Positions 1 through 8,631 of a stretch of 64,000 nt of DNA are shown here, piece after piece. The position numbers were made by a program, and so were the translations under genes. The stretch's first letter is position 1. Each line of letters begins with the position of its first letter. This DNA is from Alistipes megaguti (GTDB lineage Bacteria > Bacteroidota > Bacteroidia > Bacteroidales > Rikenellaceae), in contig NZ_LR027382.1 of NCBI RefSeq assembly GCF_900604385.1, positions 2,774,076-2,838,075 of the forward strand, written 5' to 3'. The notes beneath the pieces were generated by a model. The model ran no database searches and was not told the DNA's origin. It worked only from the letters and a program-made list of their open reading frames with translations.

Positions 1-356
1 AGCGTTTCGGCGCCGAGGCGGCCGATCAGGTATCGGTCGACGAACTCCCGGCCCGTGAGGGCGCTGAACGTCCGGTCGAACGGTATGACGATCAGGTTAT
101 CAACCCCCAACCCCTCCAGCAGGGCAATCTTTTCATCGAGGGTCGTCAGCAGCCGGAGCCCTTCGGCTCGCCCCAGCGCGATGCGCGGATGCGGTTCGAA
201 GGTCATCACGATGCTCTCACCTCCGGCAACACGGGCCTCGCCGACAAGTCGCTCGATCAGCGCCCGGTGGCCGAGATGCACACCGTCATACGACCCGACG
301 GTGACCGCCGGATGGTCGAAATGCGGAAGATGTTCAAATCCGTAAAATACGCGCAT
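1..356 (-). CDS. ribF: RibF, bifunctional riboflavin kinase/FAD synthetase (N-terminal part, runs off window)
   Basis: Only the first ~118 codons lie in the window; the gene continues beyond base 1. The protein starts MRVFYGFEHLPHF and has the nucleotidyltransferase signature VGSYDGVHLGH near residues 20-30 (the HxGH ATP-binding motif) and MTFEPHPR further on, both typical of the FAD synthetase half of RibF. RibF makes FMN and then FAD from riboflavin in the cytoplasm. The ATG lies one base after the TAG stop of rex, so it is translated as the last gene seen of the dnaN-rex operon. The riboflavin kinase half cannot be checked here. Confidence 0.9.
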   Translation of the reverse strand, partial: MRVFYGFEHLPHFDHPAVTVGSYDGVHLGHRALIERLVGEARVAGGESIVMTFEPHPRIALGRAEGLRLLTTLDEKIALLEGLGVDNLIVIPFDRTFSALTGREFVDRYLIGRLGAET

Positions 357-357
357 T

Positions 358-1008
358 CTACGAATTGGCGTTGGCGTCGTTCTCCTTGACGAAGTAGGCG
401 ACCTTTTCGAGCAGCGTCGTGATGTCGTAATTCTCGACCACAATTCCTTGCGGGAAGTTCAACGGTGTGGAGGTGAAGTTCAGTACTCCCTTGATGCCGG
501 CGTTGATGATCGGCAGAACGAGCATCGGGGCCACCTTCGTGGGTGACGATACGATCACGATCGAGATGTCCTTGTCCTCGACCTCCTTCTCGAACGTATC
601 CATGTGGTAACACGGAATGCCGTCGATGATCTTGCCCACCTTCTCGGGATCGACATCGAACGCCGTCGTGATCTTCAGCTTCAACCCCTTGCCGTTGAAG
701 TACTTCGTGATGGCCTGACCCAGGTGGCCCATACCCAATACGGCGATATTCATCGGTGTGGGGCTGTCGAGGATGTTGCTGATGTATTCGATCAGCACCT
801 GTACGTCATACCCCTTTTTCGTATCGCTCGAGAATCCGATCAGCATCAGATCGCGGCGCACCTGTACGGCCGTAATGCCGTGGATGCCCGCCAGAACATG
901 CGAAAAGACGTGCGTGATTCCCTGTCGGTGGCACGAAAGCAGTGTCCGCCGGTACTCGCTCAACCGCTCGATGGTCTTCTCGGGAATCGTATTCGTCAGT
1001 GTTGCCAT
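358..1008 (-). CDS. rex: Rex, redox-sensing transcriptional repressor
   Basis: 216 residues, the normal Rex length. An N-terminal winged-helix DNA-binding domain (about residues 8-80; RRDLMLIG is the Rex-type recognition-helix region) is followed by a Rossmann NAD(H)-binding domain with GMGHLG at residues 92-97 and the conserved VVENYDITTLLEKVAYF tail. Rex represses fermentative and respiratory genes and is released when NADH/NAD rises. It sits 2 bases after the LysM gene and 1 base before ribF, so it is translated from a polycistronic message with FAD synthesis downstream. Which genes it controls cannot be read from this window. Confidence 0.95.
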   Translation of the reverse strand: MATLTNTIPEKTIERLSEYRRTLLSCHRQGITHVFSHVLAGIHGITAVQVRRDLMLIGFSSDTKKGYDVQVLIEYISNILDSPTPMNIAVLGMGHLGQAITKYFNGKGLKLKITTAFDVDPEKVGKIIDGIPCYHMDTFEKEVEDKDISIVIVSSPTKVAPMLVLPIINAGIKGVLNFTSTPLNFPQGIVVENYDITTLLEKVAYFVKENDANANS

Positions 1009-1010
1009 GA

Positions 1011-2813
1011 CTATTCGATGGTTATCGTGAAATCATTGTGGTAGTTCACCCGCGTCCAGTTGTAATTGACGTGGTTGGCGCGACCGACCGGCCGGGTGAA
1101 CAGATACGTGGTCTGCAGCGGCGTGTAGCGGTGATCCTCCAGGTCATACTCGATATCGCCGTACATGGCCGGCGCGAAGATCATCGCCGTGTCGTAACCG
1201 CGATAGGAGAACAGCGTCGGCAGCATGCCGAACGATCGCAGATAGGCGTCGTCGAAAGCCTTGACCACCTCCGAGTCGCGTTTGGCATGGTAGGTTGAGA
1301 TGAAGACCACGCGATCCTTGAAGAAGATTGCCCGGTCGAGGTTGTTGTAACGGTTCCAGCGGGCATTGCCCAGGACGGTGAACTTCGGAGCCGTGCGTCC
1401 GCGCGAGGTGATGCTCGTGTCGGCCGAGGCCAGTCCGGCAAGAATGCGGTCCACATCCACCTCGTTGTCCGAAAGAATCACGAAGACGTTGTCCGCATCG
1501 TTCTCCAGCAGCGGAGTCAGATCGCTCGAGCCTTGGGCCCCCTGCTGATACCGATAATTATAGCGCTCGTAAGGCCGGTTGCCCAGCAGCGCAAGGATCT
1601 CGTGCTCGAACTCCCGGTCGACGGTCTGCGTATAGATCAACGTCACCCGTTTGTCGGCGGCCACCAGATCGCGCACCTTCTCGTACTTGCGGTCCGGATC
1701 GGGTGCCAGCTGGAAAAGCACGTCGCTGTTCATCCGTTCGATGTTGGCCAGCGGCGAAACGACCGGAATCTGGTGCTTCTCGGCATAACGGACCACCGGA
1801 TAGAGTCCCTCTTCGTAGACGGGCCCCACAATCAGATGGGTGCGCCGGAATGCCTTGTCTTCGAGAATCGAAACGATACGGGCGCTGTCACGGGCCGTGT
1901 TGTAGAGATCAACATTGACCGAGATGCCCGACTTCTGCTTTACGCTGTCCAGACCCAGCAGAAAACCCTGGTAAAATTCCAGGTAGTTACCGTTGGGCTC
2001 GCCGTTGACGGCCAACGGCAGAAGCACCGCCACATTGAGCGCTTCGCTGCGTCGCAACGCCCGGAACTCGATCGGTTCCACGTCGTCGAAGGGCGGCAGC
2101 GAATCACGACGCAGCGTATCCTCGGTTGCCGCGGGCTCTTTTTTATCCTCTCCCGGGACAACGATCATCGCTCCGGCCTTCAGATCGGCCGGCTTCAGTC
2201 CACCGTTGAGTGCACTCAACTGCTCTTCCGTGATCCCGAACCGGCGCGACAACGAATAGAAGGTCTCGCCGGCATGGACGATATGATACGACGTACCCGT
2301 TTCGGCCACGCTGTTCAACGACTTTTGGTAGGCCTCCCACTGCTGCTGGGTTCCGGCCGCCGTTTCCGAGCCGATCTGTTTGCGGCGGATCAGCACCCGT
2401 TCGCCGGGGCGCATGTGCAGCGGATCGAGGTTCGGATTGTCGGCCATCAGCGTCTTGACCGGAATCTCGTACTGACGCGACAGGACGAAGAGCGTCTCGC
2501 CCGGCGCGACCTGGTGGAAATTGAACGTCTTGCGCAGTTTGCGCTCCGACATGATCTCCGGCGCCTCGGCCACGTAGGGAATCTTGATGTTCTGATTGGT
2601 CTTCAGCCCGCGGACTATCGAGGGGTTGTTCTCCACGATCACCTGTTCGCCCACGCCGTAGGTCTTCGAGAGTCCATAGAGCGTCTCCCCGGCCTGCACC
2701 GTATGGATGTAGTATTTAGCCCCGTTGATGTAGACGATCGTCGTGGACTTCCCGCCCGCCAGGGCCGAAAGCCCCCACGCAATCATCAGCAGGGTGGCAC
2801 AGAGTCGTTTCAT
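1011..2813 (-). CDS. Exported LysM protein with type-1 periplasmic-binding domain
   Basis: 600 residues with a signal peptide (MKRLCATLLMIAWGLSALAG). Three LysM peptidoglycan-binding repeats follow at about residues 34-79, 97-142 and 174-219, each with a GETLYGLS-like core. A linker leads to a C-terminal receptor-ligand-binding domain (about residues 255-600), recognisable from NVAVLLPL, EFYQGFLLGLD and LIVGPVY, as in LppC/LIVBP-like periplasmic binding folds. A periplasmic, cell-wall-bound sensor or scaffold is inferred; no enzyme motif is visible. Such LysM/PBP proteins are common in Bacteroidetes but lack an assigned function. It is 3 bases after the exonuclease and 2 bases before rex. Confidence 0.8.
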   Translation of the reverse strand: MKRLCATLLMIAWGLSALAGGKSTTIVYINGAKYYIHTVQAGETLYGLSKTYGVGEQVIVENNPSIVRGLKTNQNIKIPYVAEAPEIMSERKLRKTFNFHQVAPGETLFVLSRQYEIPVKTLMADNPNLDPLHMRPGERVLIRRKQIGSETAAGTQQQWEAYQKSLNSVAETGTSYHIVHAGETFYSLSRRFGITEEQLSALNGGLKPADLKAGAMIVVPGEDKKEPAATEDTLRRDSLPPFDDVEPIEFRALRRSEALNVAVLLPLAVNGEPNGNYLEFYQGFLLGLDSVKQKSGISVNVDLYNTARDSARIVSILEDKAFRRTHLIVGPVYEEGLYPVVRYAEKHQIPVVSPLANIERMNSDVLFQLAPDPDRKYEKVRDLVAADKRVTLIYTQTVDREFEHEILALLGNRPYERYNYRYQQGAQGSSDLTPLLENDADNVFVILSDNEVDVDRILAGLASADTSITSRGRTAPKFTVLGNARWNRYNNLDRAIFFKDRVVFISTYHAKRDSEVVKAFDDAYLRSFGMLPTLFSYRGYDTAMIFAPAMYGDIEYDLEDHRYTPLQTTYLFTRPVGRANHVNYNWTRVNYHNDFTITIE

Positions 2814-2816
2814 CGT

Positions 2817-3590
2817 CTATTTGTTCTGCAGTTTGTCCCGCATGCGGATCTCGGTGATCACCTTTTTCGTATAGAGCGGGAAATCGCCGTTCATCATCCA
2901 GGCATAGTAGCTCGGCTCCATGCGGAAAACCTCCGCCACGGAGCGTCCCTTGTACTTGCCGAATCCGAAGATCTCCTCGCCTTTCTCGTTGTAGAGAATC
3001 CGCCCGGCATAGTCGGCCGATTCGCCCCGGCTGGAGAATTCGGCCAGTTTGTCGACGTCGTTCTCCAGATCCGGATAGCGGTCCAGCTGCGCCTTGAGCA
3101 CCTCGTAGGTGGCCTTCGTGTCGGCCTCGGCCGAGTGGGCATCGTCCAGATCGCGGTCGCAGTAGAACTTGTAGGCTGCAACCAGCGTACGCTGCTCCTT
3201 CTTGTGGAAGATGTTCTGCACGTCGATGAACTTGCGGCGTTTGAAATCCACATCCACCCCGGCCCGCAGGAACTCCTCGACCAGCACCGGAAGATCGAAC
3301 CGGTTCGAATTGAAACCGCCGAAATCACAGCCGCGGATGAACTGTTCGAGCGACTTGGCCACCTGGGCAAAGGTCGGACAATCCTTCACGTCGTCGTCCG
3401 TGATGCCGTGGACGGCCGTCGCCTCTTCGGGGATGTGCATCCCGGGGTTCAGCCGCCGGGTCTTCGTGATCTCCTCGCCGTCGGGCATCACCTTGATCAT
3501 CGAGATCTCCACGATCCGATCCCGGGCCGTATCGATCCCGGTGGTCTCCAGATCGAAGAAAATGATCGGGCGCTTGAGGTTCAACTTCAT
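2817..3590 (-). CDS. DEDDh-family 3'-5' exonuclease (DNA Pol III epsilon-like)
   Basis: 257 residues. All five catalytic positions of the DnaQ/epsilon fold are visible: D13 and E15 in FFDLETTGID, D99 in FNSNRFDLP, then H152 and D157 in DDAHSAEADT. After the exonuclease domain (about 1-180) a short C-terminal module with FGFGKYKGRSVAEV and a WMMNGDFPLYTK-like end is present, as in many stand-alone Bacteroidetes epsilon-like exonucleases. It probably proofreads or trims DNA ends. It begins 11 bases after dnaN (the sliding clamp), which supports a replication or repair role. Whether it is the true polymerase III epsilon subunit or an accessory exonuclease cannot be told here. Confidence 0.88.
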   Translation of the reverse strand: MKLNLKRPIIFFDLETTGIDTARDRIVEISMIKVMPDGEEITKTRRLNPGMHIPEEATAVHGITDDDVKDCPTFAQVAKSLEQFIRGCDFGGFNSNRFDLPVLVEEFLRAGVDVDFKRRKFIDVQNIFHKKEQRTLVAAYKFYCDRDLDDAHSAEADTKATYEVLKAQLDRYPDLENDVDKLAEFSSRGESADYAGRILYNEKGEEIFGFGKYKGRSVAEVFRMEPSYYAWMMNGDFPLYTKKVITEIRMRDKLQNK

Positions 3591-3601
3591 TTCGGAGGGC
3601 C

Positions 3602-4726
3602 TTATGCGTTGATCATCATCGGCATGAGCAGCATCAGCGTCGAGCTGGTCTGCTTGTCGTCATAGACCGGTTTGAAGACGCCGGCACGCGTCGAGTCGGC
3701 CAGTTCGAGCACCACCGTCGGCGTGTCCATGTTCGAGAGGATCTCGACCAGGAACGTCGACTTGAAGCCGATCGAAATGGGCTGTCCGTCGTAGCTGCAC
3801 GAAATCGTCTCGTTGGCCGATACCGAAAAGTCGATATCCTGCGCCGTGAGGTTGATCCTGTTGTCGGCGATATCCATGCGGATGAGGTTGGTCGTGGGAT
3901 TCGAGCAGACCGCAACGCGTTTGATACCGTTGACCAGCTCGATGCGGTCGACCAGCACCTTGTTGGGGTTGTTGGCCGGGATCACGGCGTTGTAGTTCGG
4001 GTAGTTGCCCTCGATCAGGCGGCATACCAGCGTGTGGCTCTTGAGCGTGAACATGGCGTTCTTCGAATCGAAGGCCATATCAATGGCGTCGTCCTCCTTC
4101 AGCAACACCGACTTGAGCAGGTTGGCCGGTTTTTTGGGCAGGATGAACGAGGCCGTCACTTCGTTCTCGGTCTCCGATTCATACTTGACCAGTTTGTGGG
4201 CATCCGTTCCGACGAAGGTCAGCGTGCCGGGGGCCAGGCTGATGTAGATACCGTTCATCACGGGGCGAAGCTCATCGTCGGCCGTGGCAAAGATCGTCTT
4301 GTTGATGCCGTTGACCAGCATGTCGACATCCATGCGGAGCTCCTTGCGCTCGGCGCTCAGCTGCGGAACGGACGGGTAGCTCACGGCGCTGGCGCCCGGA
4401 ATCGAGAGCGAACCGCTCTTCCAGTTGATCTTGATCTCCCAGTTCTTGTCGTTGACCTCGATCGTCAGCGGCAGTTCGGGGAACTCCTTCAGCGAATCGA
4501 GCATCAGTTTGGCCGGAGCGGCGATCGTGCCTTCGCTTTCGACGCTGTCGACCTCGATCTGGCCGACGAGCGTCGTCTCGAGATCCGACGTGGTCACCGT
4601 CAGTGTCGTACCGTTGAGCTCCATGAGGAAGTAGTCCAGAATGGGAAGCGTATTCTTGTTGCTGATCACTTTGCCGGTCGTTGCCAGAAGAGAGAGCAGC
4701 GCCGAACTTGATACGGAAAATTTCAT
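3602..4726 (-). CDS. dnaN: DNA polymerase III beta subunit (sliding clamp)
   Basis: 374 residues, the usual clamp length, starting MKFSVSSSALLSLLATTGKV and ending in the hydrophobic LMLLMPMMINA tail. Conserved clamp segments are visible, such as DYFLMELNGTTLTVTTSDLETT, FVGTDAHKLV and SIGFKSTFLVEIL. The dimeric ring tethers polymerase III to DNA. It is the first gene of a minus-strand operon running through the exonuclease, LysM protein, rex and ribF with gaps of 1-11 bases. The 82-base gap upstream contains a run of nine G (plus strand) and no clean TATCTTTG box. Confidence 0.97.
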   Translation of the reverse strand: MKFSVSSSALLSLLATTGKVISNKNTLPILDYFLMELNGTTLTVTTSDLETTLVGQIEVDSVESEGTIAAPAKLMLDSLKEFPELPLTIEVNDKNWEIKINWKSGSLSIPGASAVSYPSVPQLSAERKELRMDVDMLVNGINKTIFATADDELRPVMNGIYISLAPGTLTFVGTDAHKLVKYESETENEVTASFILPKKPANLLKSVLLKEDDAIDMAFDSKNAMFTLKSHTLVCRLIEGNYPNYNAVIPANNPNKVLVDRIELVNGIKRVAVCSNPTTNLIRMDIADNRINLTAQDIDFSVSANETISCSYDGQPISIGFKSTFLVEILSNMDTPTVVLELADSTRAGVFKPVYDDKQTSSTLMLLMPMMINA

Positions 4727-4776
4727 AGTTGTATTTCTGTTATTAAAGAGATTCGTGTTGTCGTTATATTTTTATC

Positions 4777-4785
4777 GGGGGGGGG
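4777..4785. repeat. G9 homopolymer tract
   Basis: Nine consecutive G on the plus strand in the short gap between the nucleoside phosphorylase stop and the dnaN start. Such a run is prone to slippage and to sequencing error. It lies about 50 bases upstream of the dnaN ATG, in or near its promoter. Confidence 0.95.
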
Positions 4786-4808
4786 CGTCGGGCGTCGGTT
4801 CGTCCGGG

Positions 4809-5687
4809 TCAGTCCAGCGCCGCCAGTTTGTCGAGCGCCATGGCGATCATCCGTTTGACGAAGGGTTTGTAGTCGGTGTCGGCTTCGAGGGCGATGCGCT
4901 GTGCGATGATCGTGCAGATCGTGGCGGCGCGGTGACCCATCAGGGCCGAGAGTCCGGCCAGCGCCGACCCTTCCATCTCGAAATTGGTGATGCGGCGGCC
5001 CCGGAAGTCGAACGATTCGATCTTCTCGTTCAGGTGGATATCGTGGGGTTCGAGACGTACCCAGCGGCCCTGCGGGGCGTAGAAGCCCGGGGCGGCGATG
5101 GTGATCCCCTCACGCGTCGTATCGCGGAAATGCTCGAAAAGGGTCTTGTCGGCGTTGACGAAGTAGGGACGCGGCATCTTTTCGTACCAGCCCGTGTGGC
5201 GGACGAAAGCCTCCTCCAGCTCCAGATCGCAGACCGCATCGCGTCCCTTGTAGTAGCTCAGCAGGCCGTCGAAGCCGCATGACGTGCGTGAGAAGACGAA
5301 CTCCCCGACGCGGATATCGGGCTGGATGGCGCCCGAGGTCCCGAGCCGCACGAGGGTCAGCTGCTGTTTTTCGGGCTTCTCCTGCCGCGTGGCGAAGTCG
5401 ATGTTGGCCAGAGCATCGAGCTCCGTGACACAGATGTCGATGTTGCCGATGCCGATGCCCGTCGAAAGGACGGTCATGCGTTTTCCCCGGTAGGAACCCG
5501 TCACGGTACGGAATTCGCGGTTGGAGACTTCGCACTCCTTCGTGTCGAAATGCTCGGCCACGAGGGCCACCCGACCCGGATCACCGACCAGAATGACCGT
5601 CGGGGCCAGCTGCTCGGGACGCAGGTGGAGATGAAAAATCGAACCGTCGTCGTTGATAATCAATTCGGAAGCGGGGATAGTCCTCAT
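4809..5687 (-). CDS. Nucleoside phosphorylase (uridine phosphorylase family)
   Basis: 292 residues. The phosphate-binding motif VGDPGRV (about residues 34-40), TGIGIGNIDI, the RLGTSGAI signature and the FEMEGSAL ribose/base-binding element identify the PNP/UDP phosphorylase superfamily. The family splits a nucleoside with phosphate into free base and ribose-1-phosphate in the cytoplasm. Closest resemblance is to uridine-phosphorylase-like enzymes of Bacteroidetes, but base specificity cannot be fixed by reading. It is monocistronic, divergent from glmM across a 114-base promoter region. Confidence 0.85.
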   Translation of the reverse strand: MRTIPASELIINDDGSIFHLHLRPEQLAPTVILVGDPGRVALVAEHFDTKECEVSNREFRTVTGSYRGKRMTVLSTGIGIGNIDICVTELDALANIDFATRQEKPEKQQLTLVRLGTSGAIQPDIRVGEFVFSRTSCGFDGLLSYYKGRDAVCDLELEEAFVRHTGWYEKMPRPYFVNADKTLFEHFRDTTREGITIAAPGFYAPQGRWVRLEPHDIHLNEKIESFDFRGRRITNFEMEGSALAGLSALMGHRAATICTIIAQRIALEADTDYKPFVKRMIAMALDKLAALD

Positions 5688-5728
5688 ATTTTGTTGGTTT
5701 TAAATTTTCATAATTGGCATAAAAGTAA

Positions 5729-5736
5729 TATATTTA
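5729..5736 (+). promoter_or_regulatory. Probable glmM promoter -7 element in divergent region
   Basis: TATATTTA, one base off the Bacteroidetes TAnnTTTG consensus, lies 66 bases ahead of the glmM ATG in the AT-rich gap between two divergent genes. The same gap must hold the phosphorylase promoter on the other strand, but no perfect box is visible there. Confidence 0.4.
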
Positions 5737-5801
5737 CCTCGAATATCAAAACTTCACCGCGAATTTTCTTCTTGTAAAATACCTGTAAAAACCATAGAAA
5801 C

Positions 5802-7196
5802 ATGACGCTCATCAAATCCATTTCGGGCATCCGCGGAACCATCGGAGGCCCTACGGGCGAGAATCTCACACCGCTCGATATCGTGAAGTTCACGACGGCC
5901 TACACTCGTCTGATCTCCCGCCGCAATCCCGGCAAACGGCTCACCATCGTCATCGGCCGCGACGCCCGTCTGTCGGGCGAACTGGTGATGGATTTGGTCG
6001 AAGGAACGCTGCTGGCCTGCGGCGCCGACGTCATCAACGTGGGGCTCTGCACCACGCCCGGCACCGAAATGGCCGTCATCACGCGCAAGGCCGACGGAGG
6101 CATCATCCTCACCGCCTCGCACAACCCCCGCCAGTGGAACGCCCTCAAGCTGCTCAACGCCCACGGCGAATTCCTCTCGGCGGCCGAGGGGCAGGAGGTG
6201 CTCGAACTGGCCGAGGACGAGTCGTTCGAGTTCCCGCCGATCGACCGGATCGGACACCTCCTCGCACGCGAGGACTTCAACGACGAGCACATCCGCCAGG
6301 TGCTGGCCCTGCCGCTGGTCGATGTCGAGGCCGTGCGCAAACGCCGCTTCAAGGTGGTCATCGACGCCGTGAACTCCGTGGGCGGCATCGTCATGCCGAA
6401 GCTGCTGCGCGAATTGGGCTGCGAGGTGGTCGAGCTCAACTGCGAGCCCACGGGCGAATTTGCCCACAACCCTGAACCGCTGCCCGAGAACCTGACCGAA
6501 ATTTCGAAGGTCATCGTCCGTGAGAAGGCCGATTTGGGCGTGGTGGTCGATCCCGACGTCGACCGGCTGGCCTTCGTTTCGGAGGACGGTTCGATGTTTG
6601 TCGAGGAGTATACGCTGGTGGCCGTGGCCGACTACATTCTCACGGAGCATCCGGGCGGCGTGACGGTTTCGAATCTCTCCTCGTCGCGGGCGCTGCGCGA
6701 CGTGACGGAGCGTCACGGCGGCAAGTACTACGCTTCGGCCGTCGGCGAGGTCAACGTCACGACGAAGATGAAGGAAGTCGGAGCCGTCATCGGCGGCGAG
6801 GGCAACGGCGGAGTGATCTATCCCGAACTTCACTACGGGCGTGACGCTCTGGTCGGTACGGCCCTCTTCCTCACGTGGCTCGCCAAGCGCGGAATGACCA
6901 TGACCCAGCTGCGCGCCACTTACCCCTCCTACTACGCCTCGAAGAACAAGATCGAGCTGACGCCGGCCATCGACGTGGATAAAGTGCTGCGTGAGATAAA
7001 GGCCCGTTATGCCAGTGAGAAAGTGAACGATATCGACGGCGTGAAGATCGACTTCCCGGACAACTGGGTCCACCTGCGCAAGTCGAACACCGAGCCCATC
7101 ATCCGTGTCTATACCGAGGCGCGGTCGATGAAGGAGGCCGACGAGCTGGCTCAGCGTTTCATCGCCGAAATCAAGCAGATCTGCAATTTACAGTAA
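5802..7196 (+). CDS. glmM: Phosphoglucosamine mutase (GlmM-type phosphohexomutase)
   Basis: 464 residues of the alpha-D-phosphohexomutase family. The phosphoserine loop TASHNPRQWN places the catalytic Ser at residue 106, the Mg-binding loop reads DPDVDRLAF, the sugar-binding loop is GGEGNGG, and the C-terminal phosphate-binding loop is RKSNTEPIIR. GlmM converts glucosamine-6-phosphate to glucosamine-1-phosphate for UDP-GlcNAc and cell-wall synthesis. The residue choice and the nearby glmS remnant (same pathway, one step earlier) favour GlmM over a general phosphoglucomutase. The ATG follows an AT-rich promoter region. Confidence 0.88.
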   Translation: MTLIKSISGIRGTIGGPTGENLTPLDIVKFTTAYTRLISRRNPGKRLTIVIGRDARLSGELVMDLVEGTLLACGADVINVGLCTTPGTEMAVITRKADGGIILTASHNPRQWNALKLLNAHGEFLSAAEGQEVLELAEDESFEFPPIDRIGHLLAREDFNDEHIRQVLALPLVDVEAVRKRRFKVVIDAVNSVGGIVMPKLLRELGCEVVELNCEPTGEFAHNPEPLPENLTEISKVIVREKADLGVVVDPDVDRLAFVSEDGSMFVEEYTLVAVADYILTEHPGGVTVSNLSSSRALRDVTERHGGKYYASAVGEVNVTTKMKEVGAVIGGEGNGGVIYPELHYGRDALVGTALFLTWLAKRGMTMTQLRATYPSYYASKNKIELTPAIDVDKVLREIKARYASEKVNDIDGVKIDFPDNWVHLRKSNTEPIIRVYTEARSMKEADELAQRFIAEIKQICNLQ

Positions 7197-7259
7197 GGAG
7201 ATGGCAGGTCCGTCACGTCCGGGAAGGATGGCCGGGTCTGCCGCAAACAAGTCTGGAAG

Positions 7260-8627
7260 ATGGATCAAGTAAAGGAGTATATCGAAGCCAACAGAGAGCG
7301 CTTTATCAATGAGTTGTTCGACCTGCTGCGCATCCCGTCGATCAGCGCCCAGTCGGAGCACAAGCCCGACATGCAGCGCTGCGCCGAGTTCCTGGCCGCG
7401 GCGCTGGTCAAGGCCGGAGCCGACCGTGCCGAAGTGATGCCCACGGCGGGCAATCCGGTCGTCTATGCCGAGAAGATCATCGACCCGAAGGCCAGGACCG
7501 TGCTGGTCTACGGCCACTACGACGTCATGCCGGTCGATCCGCGCGAGGAGTGGCACACCGACCCCTTCGAGCCGGTCATCCGCGACGGCCGCATCTGGGG
7601 TCGCGGCGCCGACGACGACAAGGGCCAGTTGTGGATGCACGCCAAGGCCTTCGAGGCGATGTGCGCCACCGGCACGCTGCCCTGCAACGTGAAGTTCATG
7701 CTCGAGGGCGAGGAGGAGATCGGTTCGGCCAGCCTCTACGACTTCTGCCGGCAGAACAAGCGGCTGCTCAAGGCCGACATCATCCTTGTCTCGGACACCT
7801 CGATGCTCTCGATGCAGACTCCGTCGATCACCTGCGGACTGCGCGGCCTGGCCTACATGGAGGTCGAGATCACGGGTCCGAACAAGGATCTGCACTCGGG
7901 GCTGTTCGGCGGTGCGGTGGCCAATCCGGCCAACGTGCTGACGCGGCTGGTAGCCAGTCTGATCGACGAACAGGGACGGGTGACGATCCCGGGCTTCTAC
8001 GACGACGTGCGCGAGCTGACCCCCGCGGAGCGCCGCGCCTTCAACCGCGCGCCGTTCAACCTGGCGGCCTACAAGAAGTCGCTCGAGATCGGCGATGTCG
8101 AGGGCGAGGCCGGTTACACGACGCTCGAACGCACGGGTGTGCGTCCGTCGCTCGATGTCAACGGCATCTGGGGCGGCTACACGGGCGAGGGAACCAAGAC
8201 CGTCATCCCGTCGAAGGCTTCGGCCAAGATCTCGATGCGGCTGGTCCCGAATCAGGACTACCGCAAGATCTCGAAGCTTTTCGAACGCCACTTCCGGCGG
8301 ATTGCCCCCAAGAGCGTGAAGGTCGTCGTCCGGTCGCTCCACGGCGGCATGCCCTACGTCGCCCCGACCGACATGCCTGCCTACAAGGCTGCCGAGCGTG
8401 CCGTCACGGAGACCTTCGGCAAGAAGCCGCTACCCTTCTATTCCGGAGGGTCGATCCCGGTCATCAGCGGGTTCGAGTCGATTCTCGGCATCAAGTCGCT
8501 GCTCATCGGCTTCGGACTGGCCGAGGATGCCATCCACTCGCCCAACGAGAGCTACGGCCTCGAGCAGTTCGAGCGCGGCGTGGAGACCATTCCGCTCTTC
8601 TACAAGTATTTCGCCGAAAGCCATTAG
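7260..8627 (+). CDS. M20-family dipeptidase
   Basis: 455 residues. Metal-binding VYGHYDVMPVD supplies the first His and Asp, GRGADDDKGQ the bridging Asp, and LEGEEEIGS the catalytic Glu pair. The lid/dimerisation domain is present, with PGFYDDV and GIWGGYTGEG, as in carnosinase/PepV-like dipeptidases. The enzyme should hydrolyse dipeptides in the cytoplasm with two metal ions. It starts 63 bases after glmM, with the stop of the next gene's neighbour only 4 bases away downstream, so it probably shares the glmM transcript. Confidence 0.88.
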   Translation: MDQVKEYIEANRERFINELFDLLRIPSISAQSEHKPDMQRCAEFLAAALVKAGADRAEVMPTAGNPVVYAEKIIDPKARTVLVYGHYDVMPVDPREEWHTDPFEPVIRDGRIWGRGADDDKGQLWMHAKAFEAMCATGTLPCNVKFMLEGEEEIGSASLYDFCRQNKRLLKADIILVSDTSMLSMQTPSITCGLRGLAYMEVEITGPNKDLHSGLFGGAVANPANVLTRLVASLIDEQGRVTIPGFYDDVRELTPAERRAFNRAPFNLAAYKKSLEIGDVEGEAGYTTLERTGVRPSLDVNGIWGGYTGEGTKTVIPSKASAKISMRLVPNQDYRKISKLFERHFRRIAPKSVKVVVRSLHGGMPYVAPTDMPAYKAAERAVTETFGKKPLPFYSGGSIPVISGFESILGIKSLLIGFGLAEDAIHSPNESYGLEQFERGVETIPLFYKYFAESH

Positions 8628-8631
8628 AGCG

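Noticed and set aside
1533..3665. A 710-codon plus-strand frame
   Set aside because: Antisense to the LysM gene and the exonuclease, both with intact motifs.
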